From contig DATKPY010000050.1 in assembly GCA_035523875.1 (NCBI GenBank), forward strand, positions 1 through 64,000: 64,000 bases of DNA. The letters are read 5' to 3'. This stretch comes from JASHUC01 sp035523875 (GTDB taxonomy: Bacteria > Pseudomonadota > Gammaproteobacteria > Steroidobacterales > Steroidobacteraceae). This document shows, piece by piece, positions 21,290 through 30,053 of the stretch. Under the pieces are notes generated by a model, which was given only the letters and a program-made list of their open reading frames with translations, had not been told where the DNA came from and searched no databases. A program made the translations under genes and the position numbers. The first letter of the stretch is position 1. Each line of letters begins with the position of its first letter.

Positions 21290-23230
21290 CTACGAAGCTT
21301 TGCGATTCTTGTCGCGAACCTCTTCGAACTCTGCATCGACAACATCGTCCTTGCCCGGCGCGCCCGCCGCGGCGCCCGGTGCCGGACCGCCGCCAGCGCC
21401 CGATGCCGGCTCGCCCTGCGCATACGCACGCTGCGCGATGGCCGCCGAGGCCTGCGCGAGTGCGTCGGCTTTCTTGTTGATCACGTCCTTCTCATCGCCC
21501 TTGAGCGCGGTCTTCACGTCCGAGAGGGCCGCCTCGACTTTCGCGCGCTCCTCGCCCGAGACCTTCTCGCCCAGGTCCTTCAGGGATTTCTCGACTGCGT
21601 GGACCAGTCCGTCCGCCTTGTTGCGCACCTCCACGAGCTCGCGGAAGCGCTTGTCCTCCTCGGCGTGCGCCTCGGCATCGCGCACCATGCGCTTGATCTC
21701 ATCCTCGGTGAGGCCGCTCGAGGCCTTGATCACGATCTTCTGCTCCTTGCCGGTCGCCTTGTCCTTGGCGGAGACGTTGAGAATGCCGTTCGCGTCGATG
21801 TCGAAGGACACCTCGATCTGCGGCATGCCGCGCGGTGCCGGGGGAATGTCCGAGAGATCGAACTTGCCGAGCGACTTGTTGTCGTGCGAGCGCTCGCGCT
21901 CGCCCTGCAGCACGTGAATGGTCACGGCCGTCTGGCTGTCATCGGCCGTCGAGAACACCTGCGAGGCACGCGTGGGGATCGTCGTATTCTTCTCGATGAG
22001 CTTCGTCATCACGCCGCCCAGGGTCTCGATGCCGAGCGAGAGCGGGGTCACATCGAGGAGCAGCACGTCCTTCACTTCACCGGCGAGCACCCCGGCCTGG
22101 ATCGCCGCGCCGATCGCGACGGCCTCATCGGGATTCACGTCCTTGCGCGGCTCCTTGCCGAAGAAGTCCTTCACGTACTTCTGCACGAGCGGCATGCGCG
22201 TCTGGCCGCCGACGAGGATCACCTCCGCAACCTCGCTTCCCGACAGTCCCGCATCCTTGAGCGCGATGCGGCAGGGCTCGATCGTCTTCTTGACGAGATC
22301 CTCCACCAGCGATTCGAGCTTGGCGCGCGTGAGCTTGATGTTGAGGTGCTTCGGCCCCGAGGCATCCGCCGTGATGTACGGCAGATTCACGTCGGTCTGC
22401 TGGGTCGAGGAGAGCTCGATCTTCGCTTTCTCCGCCGCCTCCTTCAGACGCTGCATCGCCAGGGGATCCTTGCGCACATCGACGCCGGACTCCTTCAGGA
22501 ACTCCTCGGCGAGGAAGTTGATGATGCGCAGGTCGAAGTCCTCCCCGCCGAGGAAGGTGTCCCCGTTGGTCGAGAGCACCTCGAACTGGCGCTCGCCGTC
22601 GACCGCCGCAATCTCGATGATCGAGATGTCGAAGGTGCCGCCGCCCAAGTCGTAAACCGCGATCTTGCGGTCGCTGCCCTGCTTGTCGAGCCCGTAGGCG
22701 AGCGCGGCCGCGGTCGGCTCGTTGATGATGCGCTTGACCTCGAGTCCGGCGATCCGCCCGGCGTCCTTGGTCGCCTGGCGCTGCGAATCGTTGAAGTACG
22801 CCGGAACGGTGATGACGGCTTCGGTGACCGTCTCCCCGAGATAATCCTCCGCCGTCTTCTTCATCTTCATGAGCACGCGCGCGGAGATCTCCGGCGGCGC
22901 CATGGGCTTGCCCTGCGCCTCCACCCAGGCGTCACCGTTGTCGGCGCGCACGATCTTGTAAGGGACCATCTTGATGTCGCGCTGGACGACCTCGTCCTCG
23001 AACTTCCGGCCGATGAGGCGCTTGACGGCAAAGAGCGTGTTCTGCGGGTTCGTCACCGCCTGGCGCTTGGCCGGCTGACCGACGACCACCTCGGCGTCCT
23101 TGGTGAACGCCACGATCGAGGGGGTGGTACGGTCACCCTCGCTGTTCTCGATCACGCGGGGCTTGCCGCCCTCCATGATCGCGACGCACGAGTTCGTGGT
23201 GCCGAGGTCGATGCCGATAGTCTTTGCCAT
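21290..23230 (-). CDS. dnaK: Chaperone protein DnaK (Hsp70)
   Basis: ATP-driven Hsp70 chaperone. 646 residues. GIDLGTTNSCVA at residues 6-17, IINEPTAAALAYG and YDLGGGTFDISI are the ATPase signatures; LLLDVTPLSLGIET starts the substrate-binding domain; the tail ends in the acidic DAEFEEV plus an unusual basic DKNRKAS. Upstream grpE is 65 nt away; the order hrcA-grpE-dnaK-dnaJ is the classical heat-shock operon. Confidence 0.99.
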   Translation of the reverse strand: MAKTIGIDLGTTNSCVAIMEGGKPRVIENSEGDRTTPSIVAFTKDAEVVVGQPAKRQAVTNPQNTLFAVKRLIGRKFEDEVVQRDIKMVPYKIVRADNGDAWVEAQGKPMAPPEISARVLMKMKKTAEDYLGETVTEAVITVPAYFNDSQRQATKDAGRIAGLEVKRIINEPTAAALAYGLDKQGSDRKIAVYDLGGGTFDISIIEIAAVDGERQFEVLSTNGDTFLGGEDFDLRIINFLAEEFLKESGVDVRKDPLAMQRLKEAAEKAKIELSSTQQTDVNLPYITADASGPKHLNIKLTRAKLESLVEDLVKKTIEPCRIALKDAGLSGSEVAEVILVGGQTRMPLVQKYVKDFFGKEPRKDVNPDEAVAIGAAIQAGVLAGEVKDVLLLDVTPLSLGIETLGGVMTKLIEKNTTIPTRASQVFSTADDSQTAVTIHVLQGERERSHDNKSLGKFDLSDIPPAPRGMPQIEVSFDIDANGILNVSAKDKATGKEQKIVIKASSGLTEDEIKRMVRDAEAHAEEDKRFRELVEVRNKADGLVHAVEKSLKDLGEKVSGEERAKVEAALSDVKTALKGDEKDVINKKADALAQASAAIAQRAYAQGEPASGAGGGPAPGAAAGAPGKDDVVDAEFEEVRDKNRKAS

Positions 23231-23295
23231 GGGTTGCTCCGATCGGTTCTCGTTGGCGCGTTATTGAGCAGTTGTTGGGTGTGGACCGCCCCGAT

Positions 23296-23841
23296 TCAAG
23301 GGGCCTTCGCGACGATTACGCGCGCCGGGCGCAGGAGCCGCCCGTTGAGCTCGTAGCCGCGCTGGACCACCTGAAGCACCGAGTTCGGCTCGGCGGAGTC
23401 GGATTCCTGCATGAGCACGGCTTCGTGCCGCGTCGGGTCGAAGGGCTCCCCGCGCGGGTCGATTTCGCTGATTCCGAGCTTGCCAAACGCCTTCGCGAGC
23501 AGCTGCAGCGTCGCCGCCTGTCCCTCGATGAGGCCGCGGGCGTCGGACTTCGGCCCGCTCGCCACGGCGAGCTCGAGGCTGTCCTTGACCGGCAGCAGCT
23601 CCTGGGCGAACCGCTCGAGTCCGAAGCGCGACGCGTTGTCGATCTCGCGCTGGGCGCGCTTCCTCACGTTGTCGATCTCGGCGAGGGACCGCAGGTACTG
23701 ATCACGGACGCTGCTCGCACGCTCCTCGGCCTCGCTCAGTGCCCGCTGCAGCTCCCCCAACTGAGCCCCGGCGGACGGCTCGGTCGTCCCCCCGTCGCGC
23801 TCATCCTCGGACGGTGCGTGCTCCAGCTCCCCGTGGCCCAT
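23296..23841 (-). CDS. grpE: Nucleotide exchange factor GrpE
   Basis: Releases ADP from DnaK. 181 residues from the ATG at 23841, chosen because AGAGGAG sits 6 nt upstream; an in-frame ATG at 23862 would put that ribosome site inside the gene. Acidic, Ser/Thr-rich N-terminus, long coiled coil (about 28-75: EAEERASSVRDQYLRSLAEI), and C-terminal beta domain with LLRPARVIVAK. Between hrcA and dnaK. Confidence 0.95.
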   Translation of the reverse strand: MGHGELEHAPSEDERDGGTTEPSAGAQLGELQRALSEAEERASSVRDQYLRSLAEIDNVRKRAQREIDNASRFGLERFAQELLPVKDSLELAVASGPKSDARGLIEGQAATLQLLAKAFGKLGISEIDPRGEPFDPTRHEAVLMQESDSAEPNSVLQVVQRGYELNGRLLRPARVIVAKAP

Positions 23842-23928
23842 CACGAACTCCTCTAAAAACAATCACTTGGCCGGCCAGCCTCGCGCCCGCCGCGCTTTCG
23901 CCGGCGCCGGCCGAGCGTAGCGTGAGGA

Positions 23929-24999
23929 TCAGCGACGGGAATTCAAGGCCGCGCCCAGCAATTTCGCGGTGACGTCCACGATTGGGATGACCCGCTCATA
24001 GGCCATGCGCGTCGGCCCGATGACCCCGAGCACCCCGACGATCTGCTCCCCGAGGGAGTACGGTGAGGTGATGAGGGTGCAATCGTCGAGAATCTGATAG
24101 CCCGATTCGTGCCCGATGAAGATCTGGATTCCCTCGGCACGCAGGCTCTGGTCGAGCAAGTGCAGGAAGTCGCGCTTCTCGTTGAAGGCTTCGAACAACC
24201 GCCGCAGGCGCTCGACGCTCGTGAGCTCGGCGACGCCCATGAGATTGGTCTCACCGGCGATCACGTACTCGAGCGGCTGCTCCGCGCCGTGCTCGAACAC
24301 CTGCTGCGCGACCGAGATCGCATCGAGCATGATCTGATTCATGTGCTCGCGGGTCTCGGAGAGCTCGTGGAGAATGTCCTGGCGTACCTGCGGGAAGGTG
24401 CGGCCACGAAACTTCTCGTTGAGAAAGTTCGCCGCGCGCCTGAGCTCGTCGGTCGAGTAGTAGCGCTCGAGCTGCACGATGCGGTTCTGGACCTCCCGAT
24501 CGTTGAGCACCAGCACCGCGAGCATCCGGTTTTCGGAGAGCGCGACGAATTCGATCTGGGTGATGGAGGCCTGCTGGGGGCTCGGCAGGGTCACCACGCC
24601 GGCGAGATGGGTGACGCTCGAGAGCAGGTGCGAGGCGGCCGCCACCAGGGCCTTGGGGCTCTCGGCGTGGCTTTCGAGGATGCGCTGGATCTCGGATTCG
24701 ATCTCCGGGTTCGGGATGCTCTCCAGACGACCCACGCGCAGGAGCGAGTCGACGAAGAAGCGGTAGCCCTTGTCGGTGGGGACCCGCCCGGCGGAGGTGT
24801 GCGGGGAGACGACGAAACCGAGCTCCTCGAGATCCGCCATGACATTGCGGATCGTCGCCGAGCTCAGATTGAGCCCACTGTCGCGCGAGAGGGCGCGCGA
24901 GCCGACCGGCTGCCCGTCGCGGATGTAGCTTTCCACCAGCGCGCGCAGCAGGCTCTGCGCCCGCTCGCTCAACGCTTCGTCTCGCACCTCGTGAGGCAT
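23929..24999 (-). CDS. hrcA: Heat-inducible transcription repressor HrcA
   Basis: Repressor of class I heat-shock genes through CIRCE operators (family knowledge). 356 residues: N-terminal winged helix (SERAQSLLRALVESYIRDGQ, about 11-30, then LSSATIRNVMADLEELGF and SAGRVPTDKGYRFF) and the C-terminal GAF-like dimerisation domain. First gene of the grpE-dnaK-dnaJ cluster. I find no TTAGCACTC-N9-GAGTGCTAA element upstream of it or in the operon, so its targets probably lie elsewhere (for example groESL). A promoter predicted at 25012-25040 would leave almost no leader. Confidence 0.96.
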   Translation of the reverse strand: MPHEVRDEALSERAQSLLRALVESYIRDGQPVGSRALSRDSGLNLSSATIRNVMADLEELGFVVSPHTSAGRVPTDKGYRFFVDSLLRVGRLESIPNPEIESEIQRILESHAESPKALVAAASHLLSSVTHLAGVVTLPSPQQASITQIEFVALSENRMLAVLVLNDREVQNRIVQLERYYSTDELRRAANFLNEKFRGRTFPQVRQDILHELSETREHMNQIMLDAISVAQQVFEHGAEQPLEYVIAGETNLMGVAELTSVERLRRLFEAFNEKRDFLHLLDQSLRAEGIQIFIGHESGYQILDDCTLITSPYSLGEQIVGVLGVIGPTRMAYERVIPIVDVTAKLLGAALNSRR

Positions 25000-25011
25000 A
25001 GTCGAACCCGG

Positions 25012-25040
25012 AAACTAGCGACGGGCAGGGTAGCCGTCAA
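25012..25040 (-). promoter_or_regulatory. Predicted sigma-70-type promoter of hrcA
   Basis: On the minus strand TTGACG (25040-25035), a 17-nt spacer, then TAGTTT (25017-25012). Initiation would be about 5 nt before the hrcA ATG at 24999, so the message would be near-leaderless; consistent with no Shine-Dalgarno being visible before that ATG. Confidence 0.4.
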
Positions 25041-25179
25041 GCAAGCGCCACGCTTGCGCACAAATGCGTCTCGCTGCCCAATTTTGGGACAGCGGCTGCT
25101 TGGGACAAGGCCGTTCGCGTGTTACAAAGGCGCGCCGGTCGTTCTGGGCCGCTCCAGTATTTCGCACCCGAGACTCATC

Positions 25180-26073
25180 ATGCCCTTCCCCGTGCGCGTT
25201 TGCGCGCTCATCGGCCGATTCACCGACCCCCGGGTCGCAGAATCCGCGGGCCTGCTGCTGCCGCACCTCGCGGCGCGCGGAGTCGAGGTCCTCGTCACCG
25301 AGGAGCTGCCGGAGCGCACGGCGACCGGACCCGTGCAGCGGGTCGAGGAGCCGGCGATCGGCGAGCGGGCGGACCTCGTGATCGCGATCGGCGGGGACGG
25401 AACCCTGCTCTATGCGGCGCGGCTCGTCGCCGGGCGCGAGGTACCGCTCCTCGGCATCAACCGCGGGCGGCTCGGCTTCCTCACGGACGTGATGCCCCAG
25501 GATGTGATCGGGTGCGTGGATGCGGCGCTCGAGGGCGCGGCCGAGCTCGATCGCCGCCCGCTGCTCCAGGCGCGACTGTTGAGCGCGGTGGCCGGCGCGG
25601 CCGAAGCCCTCGCCCTCAATGACGTGGTGGTGCAGAAGCTCGCTACCGGGCGCATGATTGACTTCGAGACTTCGATCGACAGCCGATACGTCAATACCCA
25701 TGCCGGTGATGGCATCGTCGTGGCGAGCGCGACCGGGTCGACCGCATACGCCCTCTCGTGCGGCGGCCCGATCATCGAGCCGCATCTCGACGTGCTCGTG
25801 CTCGCGCCGATCTCCCCGCATACCCTCTCCGACCGGCCGATCGTCGTGTCCGCCCGCTCGCTCATCGAGATCCGCCTGACGGAGCGGCCGGACGGGCGCG
25901 GACAGGTCGTCTGCGACGGCACGGTGCTCGGTGAGCTCGGGCCCGGCGACCGGTTGCAGGTGAGCCTCGCGCGCGAAGCGGTGACGCTCCTCCACCCGAG
26001 CAGCTACGACTATTTCCGCCTGCTGCGCTCGAAGCTCCACTGGGGCCGCGGCAGCCTGGATCACTCGCGCTGA
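25180..26073 (+). CDS. nadK: NAD kinase
   Basis: Phosphorylates NAD to NADP. 297 residues from the ATG at 25180 (MPFPVRVCALIGR). IAIGGDGTLLYAAR at 69-82 is the catalytic GGDGT loop, followed by the NE/D motif in ALNDVVVQK, and DGIVVASATGSTAYALSCGG, the NAD-binding signature given here in part as VASATGSTAYALSCGG. Divergent from hrcA and followed by recN 11 nt later, the usual nadK-recN pair. Confidence 0.96.
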   Translation: MPFPVRVCALIGRFTDPRVAESAGLLLPHLAARGVEVLVTEELPERTATGPVQRVEEPAIGERADLVIAIGGDGTLLYAARLVAGREVPLLGINRGRLGFLTDVMPQDVIGCVDAALEGAAELDRRPLLQARLLSAVAGAAEALALNDVVVQKLATGRMIDFETSIDSRYVNTHAGDGIVVASATGSTAYALSCGGPIIEPHLDVLVLAPISPHTLSDRPIVVSARSLIEIRLTERPDGRGQVVCDGTVLGELGPGDRLQVSLAREAVTLLHPSSYDYFRLLRSKLHWGRGSLDHSR

Positions 26074-26084
26074 GGCGTCCGCGC

Positions 26085-27827
26085 GTGCTCACGCACTTGC
26101 AGATCCGCGACTTTGCGATCATCGAATCGATCGAGCTCGAGTTCCAGCCGGGCCTGACGGTGCTCACCGGGGAGACCGGCGCCGGAAAGTCGATCCTCGT
26201 CGATGCCCTCGAGCTCATCTCCGGGGCGCGGGCGGGTCCCGAGGTCATCCGCCATTCGGCGACGCGCGCGGAGATCTCCGCCTCGTTCAGCGTCGATGGG
26301 GCGCCCGGGGAGCTCAGGCAATGGCTCGAGGAGCAGTCGATCGCGCCCGCCGAGGAGCTCACGATTCGCCGCGTCGTCACCGGCGACGGCCGCTCGCGGG
26401 CGTACCTGAACGGCCAGACGGTCCCGGTTCAGCTGCTGCGCGAGATCGGCAATGTGCTCGTGGACATCCACGGACAGCACGAATTCCAATCCCTGACGCG
26501 GCCGGCCGCGCAACGCGAGCTGCTCGATTTCTACGGCCGCAACGAGCCGCTCGCCGACCAGGTCGGCATCGCGCACCGGGTGTGGCTGTCGCTGCTCAAT
26601 CGCACGCTCGAGATCGAGACAGCGGGGCGCGACCGCGAAGCGCGGCTCGCGCTCATGCAGCACCAGGTGCAGGAGCTGCAGGCGCTCGCGCTCGCCGCCG
26701 ATGAGTACGCGCGGCTCACCGAGGAGCGAGCGCGGCTCGCTAACCGCGGCCGCCTCGCCGAGGGAGCGCAGCTCGCGCTCGCGCACCTCTACGAGGCCGA
26801 GGAGGTGAGCGCACATGCGAGCGCGAGCCGCGCGCTCACCGCGCTGCGCACGCTCGGCGCGCTCGATCCGAAGCTCGCCCCGATCGGCGCGCTCATCGAC
26901 AGCTCCGTGATCCAGATGCGCGAAGCGGCGCGCGAGCTGCAGGGATACCTCGAGCGCCTCGAGCTCGACACGGTGCGCCAGGACCAGGTCGAGCGGCGGC
27001 TCGCGGCGATCGAGGAGCTCGCACGCAAGCACCGCGTGACGCCGCCGCAGCTCCCCGAGCGGCTCGCGCAACTCGGCGCGGAGCTGACCTCGCTCGCAAG
27101 CGCCGCCACGGACCTCGTGACGCTGCGCCGGGACCTGGCCCGCGCGCTCGCCGAGTACCAGGAGCTCGCTTCCCGCCTCTCGGGGCAGCGCGCGGCGGGC
27201 GGGCGCGCGCTCGGCAAGGACGTGACCGCGCGCATCCAGATGCTCGGCATGCCGGGCGGACGCTTCCAGGTCGATGTGACCCCGCTCGCCTCGAGCGAGC
27301 CCGCCGCCCACGGCATCGATCAGGTCGAATTCCGCGTGTCCGCGAACCCAGGGCAGCCGCTGCGGCCGCTCGCCAAGGTCGCCTCGGGCGGAGAGCTCTC
27401 GCGGCTGTCGCTCGCCGTCCAGGTGGCGAGCGCCTCGCGCACCACGCGCTGTCTGGTGTTCGATGAGGTCGACGCCGGTATCGGCGGTGCCATCGCGGAG
27501 ATCGTCGGTCGGGAGCTGCGCGCGCTCGGCGAGCATGCCCAGGTGCTCTGCGTCACCCACTTGCCGCAAGTTGCCTCGCAGGGTCATCACCACTTGCGGG
27601 TCGCGAAGGTTACGGAGGGCCGCACGACTCGCACTACGGTGAGCGAGCTCGGCGCGGACGAGCGCGTCGAGGAGCTCGCCCGGATGCTCGGAGGGATCGA
27701 GGTGACGGCCAAGGCGCGCGCGCACGCGCGGGAGATGCTGCGGACGGCGGCGGCCGCCCGCGAGGAGCTCACGTCGGCTTCTTCCGATGCGCGCAGTTCT
27801 GCTGCTCGCAGCGCCCGTAGAGAATGA
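26085..27827 (+). CDS. recN: DNA repair protein RecN
   Basis: SMC-like ATPase acting in double-strand break repair. 580 residues from a GTG at 26085 with GAGG about 10 nt upstream. Walker A GETGAGKS at 29-36, long central coiled coil, ABC signature ASGGELSRLSLAVQ and Walker B TRCLVFDEVDAGIGG, then VTHLPQVASQGHHH. The last 20 or so residues (Ser/Ala/Arg-rich) run antisense over the fur 3' end, a 59-bp tail-to-tail overlap, and extend beyond the usual RecN end. Confidence 0.96.
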   Translation: MLTHLQIRDFAIIESIELEFQPGLTVLTGETGAGKSILVDALELISGARAGPEVIRHSATRAEISASFSVDGAPGELRQWLEEQSIAPAEELTIRRVVTGDGRSRAYLNGQTVPVQLLREIGNVLVDIHGQHEFQSLTRPAAQRELLDFYGRNEPLADQVGIAHRVWLSLLNRTLEIETAGRDREARLALMQHQVQELQALALAADEYARLTEERARLANRGRLAEGAQLALAHLYEAEEVSAHASASRALTALRTLGALDPKLAPIGALIDSSVIQMREAARELQGYLERLELDTVRQDQVERRLAAIEELARKHRVTPPQLPERLAQLGAELTSLASAATDLVTLRRDLARALAEYQELASRLSGQRAAGGRALGKDVTARIQMLGMPGGRFQVDVTPLASSEPAAHGIDQVEFRVSANPGQPLRPLAKVASGGELSRLSLAVQVASASRTTRCLVFDEVDAGIGGAIAEIVGRELRALGEHAQVLCVTHLPQVASQGHHHLRVAKVTEGRTTRTTVSELGADERVEELARMLGGIEVTAKARAHAREMLRTAAAAREELTSASSDARSSAARSARRE

Positions 27828-28200
27828 GCGAGTGATCGCGGATGTCGAAGCCCATTCGGCGCGCCACCGCCGTCTGCCGGTCCTCGATCCCCGAGTCGAT
27901 GAATTCCTCCACCCGGCCGCAGTCGAGGCACACGATGTGGTCGTGATGCGTGCCTTGATTGAGCTCGAAGACGGCCATGCCGTCCTCGAAGTGATGGCGC
28001 GTGACGAGACCTGCGGCCTCGAACTGGGTGAGCACGCGATACACGGTGGCGAGACCGATGTCCTCGTGCGAATCGAGGAGCGTGCGATAGATATCCTCGG
28101 CCGAGAGGTGCCGGGTGGAGCTGCGCTCGAGAATCTCGAGGATCCTCAGCCGCGGCAGCGTCACCTTGAGGCCGGCCTTGCGCAGATCCTTGCCTTCCAT
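27769..28200 (-). CDS. fur: Ferric uptake regulator
   Basis: Fe(II)-responsive repressor. 143 residues from the ATG at 28200 (MEGKDLRKAGLKVTLPR). Winged helix with HLSAEDIYR and LATVYRVLTQFEAAGLV; metal-binding THHDHIVCLDCGRVEEF gives the His-rich site and the first CxxC; the last pair is CEQQNC near residue 134. Its 3' end overlaps recN by 59 bp. Divergent from bamE, the standard fur/bamE arrangement. Confidence 0.97.
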   Translation of the reverse strand: MEGKDLRKAGLKVTLPRLRILEILERSSTRHLSAEDIYRTLLDSHEDIGLATVYRVLTQFEAAGLVTRHHFEDGMAVFELNQGTHHDHIVCLDCGRVEEFIDSGIEDRQTAVARRMGFDIRDHSLILYGRCEQQNCAHRKKPT

Positions 28201-28304
28201 GCGCTCCCCTCCGGAGCGCGGTTCCCCGGCGAGCGTGCGAGCACGACCCGTGCGATGCGTTATCATGGACGGCATTATCACCCAATTGCCCGGCAAGTCA
28301 CGCC

Positions 28305-28682
28305 ATGAGATCGGCATCGCGCACCGTCCGTAGCGCTCTCATCCTGATCGCACTCGCTCCGCTCGCCGGCGGCTGCGTGTACCAAATGAACATCCAGCAG
28401 GGCAACTTTCTGGAGAAGCGCGCGATCAACCAGCTGCAAGTCGGCATGACTCGCAGTCAGGTGCGCTACCTGCTCGGTACCCCGGTCGTGCCCGCGACGT
28501 TCGACATCGATCGGTGGGATTACCTCTACTATCTCAAGAAGGGTCGCATCCACAGGGCGCAGAAGTACCTGCTCACGGTGTACTTTCAGAACGACAAGGT
28601 CGCGCGCATCGACAATCACGGCTATAAGCCGATCGACTCCGAGCCGACCGCCACCGAGCGCGCGCCGCGGCCGATGACCTAA
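28305..28682 (+). CDS. bamE: Outer membrane assembly lipoprotein BamE
   Basis: Small lipoprotein of the beta-barrel assembly machine. 125 residues; signal peptide with lipobox LAGGC and acylated Cys24. The SmpA/OmlA domain is clear: INQLQVGMTRSQVRYLLGTP followed by WDYLYYLKKGR and the YF strand TVYFQNDKVARID. Divergent from fur, 104 nt apart; convergent with rnfH. Confidence 0.97.
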   Translation: MRSASRTVRSALILIALAPLAGGCVYQMNIQQGNFLEKRAINQLQVGMTRSQVRYLLGTPVVPATFDIDRWDYLYYLKKGRIHRAQKYLLTVYFQNDKVARIDNHGYKPIDSEPTATERAPRPMT

Positions 28683-28727
28683 CGGACCGAGCGTGCGCCG
28701 GTGCGCGCTGCCGACACCGCGCGGGTG

Positions 28728-29051
28728 TCAGCGGGAACGACCGCCCCTCGGGCGGGCTCGTGCGCGCTTGCGCCGGGCCTGCTTGGGATCCTCCGGCAGG
28801 GGCGCGTAGATCTCGATCCGGTCCCCCTCGCGCGGCCGCGCGTCACGGCCGCACGGCTCGCCGAAGATCCCAACGCGGGTGCTTTCCCAGGGGATGAGCG
28901 CGGCGAGACCGCGTGCGTCCGCCACGGTGCGCGCAGCGGCGAGCGCTTGGGCGACGCTCGCCCCGAGGGGCAGCTCGAGGTTGAAGAGAAACTGCCCCTG
29001 CGGCGAGGCGTAGGCCACACTGCACCGCAGGGTGGTCCTGTGAGCACTCAC
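28728..29051 (-). CDS. rnfH: RnfH-family ubiquitin-like protein (RatB)
   Basis: UPF0125 beta-grasp protein, cellular role not settled. 107 residues from a GTG at 29051 that overlaps the ratA stop (GTGA). CSVAYASPQGQFLFNLELP and GIFGEPCGRDARPREGDRIE are typical; the latter is the conserved VGIFG...L.DGDRVEIYRPL region ending IYAPLPEDPKQARRKRA. The ratA-rnfH pair opposite smpB and bamE is conserved in gammaproteobacteria. Confidence 0.93.
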   Translation of the reverse strand: MSAHRTTLRCSVAYASPQGQFLFNLELPLGASVAQALAAARTVADARGLAALIPWESTRVGIFGEPCGRDARPREGDRIEIYAPLPEDPKQARRKRARARPRGGRSR

Positions 29052-29473
29052 AGGTTGTGCGCGCGCGTGACGAACGCATCGACCAGGGAGCCCACGGTTT
29101 CCTGGAACACCGGCTCGAAGAGCACGCCCGAAAGCCGATTCGCGAATGCGAATCGCACGGCCAAGTCGATCCGGCAGCGCTCGCCGTCGAGCGCTGTGAG
29201 CAGCCACTCGCCTTCGAGCGCCCGGAACGGCCCGCGCACGAGGTGCATCGCGATCCGCCGGTGCGGCTCGAGCTCGTTACGGGTGGTGAACTCCGCGTTG
29301 AGCGGACCGCGGCGCACGCCGAGCGTCGCGACGATCTCGCGCTCGGAGCGAGCCTCCACGCGGGCATAGGCGACCCCGGGAACGAAGAGCGGATAACCTT
29401 CGATATCGTTGATCAGCTCGTACATGCGGCGCGGCGGCTGTGCGACCAGGGCCGTTCGCTTCACTTCTCTCAT
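29048..29473 (-). CDS. ratA: RatA-like START/polyketide-cyclase domain protein
   Basis: 141 residues; coenzyme Q10-binding COQ10/START superfamily. In E. coli RatA was described as a toxin blocking 70S association, although the family is also linked to ubiquinone. Start at 29473 (MREVKRTALV). The signatures MYELINDIEGYPLFVPG and RFAFANRLSGVLFEPVFQ are plain. Reads divergently from smpB, 52 nt apart; coupled to rnfH. Confidence 0.94.
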   Translation of the reverse strand: MREVKRTALVAQPPRRMYELINDIEGYPLFVPGVAYARVEARSEREIVATLGVRRGPLNAEFTTRNELEPHRRIAMHLVRGPFRALEGEWLLTALDGERCRIDLAVRFAFANRLSGVLFEPVFQETVGSLVDAFVTRAHNL

Positions 29474-29525
29474 CGCGTGGATTGTCCCAGAATCGCGCAC
29501 CCGCACGCACCAACGCACACACCGT

Positions 29526-29996
29526 ATGACCCGAGCAGAGCCCGCGCCGCGCCTCATCGCCGAGAACCGCAAGGCACGGTACGATTATTTCATCGAGGAA
29601 CGCCTCGAGGCCGGCCTCGCGTTGCAGGGCTGGGAAGTCAAGGCGATGCGCGCCGGCCGGGCGCAGCTGAAGGAGGCCTACGTGTACCTGCGCGGCGGGG
29701 AGGCATTCCTCATCGGCGCACACATCTCACCGCTCCCGTCCGCCTCAACGCACGTCGTGGCCGACCCGGTCCGCACGCGCAAGCTCCTCTTGCACCGGCA
29801 TCAGCTGCAGCAGCTCATCGGCTCGGTCGAGCGCCGCGGTTACACGCTCGTCCCGCTCGAGCTCTACTGGAAGAGCGGGCGCGCGAAGATCGAGGTCGGA
29901 CTCGCGAAGGGCAAGAAGCAGCACGACAAGCGTGCCACGGAGAAGGAGCGCGACTGGCAGCGCGATAAAGCGCGATTACTCAGACGGGAACGCTGA
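29526..29996 (+). CDS. smpB: SsrA-binding protein SmpB
   Basis: Binds tmRNA and places it in the empty A site of stalled ribosomes. 156 residues from ATG at 29526. RLIAENRKARYDYFIEE and LQGWEVKAMRAGRAQLKEAY carry the tmRNA-binding fold; the C-terminal helix motif is KKQHDKRATEKERDWQRDKA. It lies about 1 kb upstream of ssrA itself, on the same strand, with one convergent gene between. Confidence 0.98.
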   Translation: MTRAEPAPRLIAENRKARYDYFIEERLEAGLALQGWEVKAMRAGRAQLKEAYVYLRGGEAFLIGAHISPLPSASTHVVADPVRTRKLLLHRHQLQQLIGSVERRGYTLVPLELYWKSGRAKIEVGLAKGKKQHDKRATEKERDWQRDKARLLRRER

Positions 29997-30053
29997 GCGG
30001 GGCGGCTCGAGGCGAGCGTGCCGCCGCACGCCCCCGCGCGCCGCTGATCCGCC

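Noticed and set aside
28230..28300. Fur box in the fur-bamE intergenic region (TGATAATG and TGATAACG)
   Set aside because: Two similar half-sites are in direct rather than inverted order and do not form the 7-1-7 or 19-bp inverted repeat.
28713..28729. Bidirectional terminator between bamE and rnfH (GACACC/GGTGTC)
   Set aside because: Only 6 bp, no U-tract, and it overlaps the rnfH stop codon.
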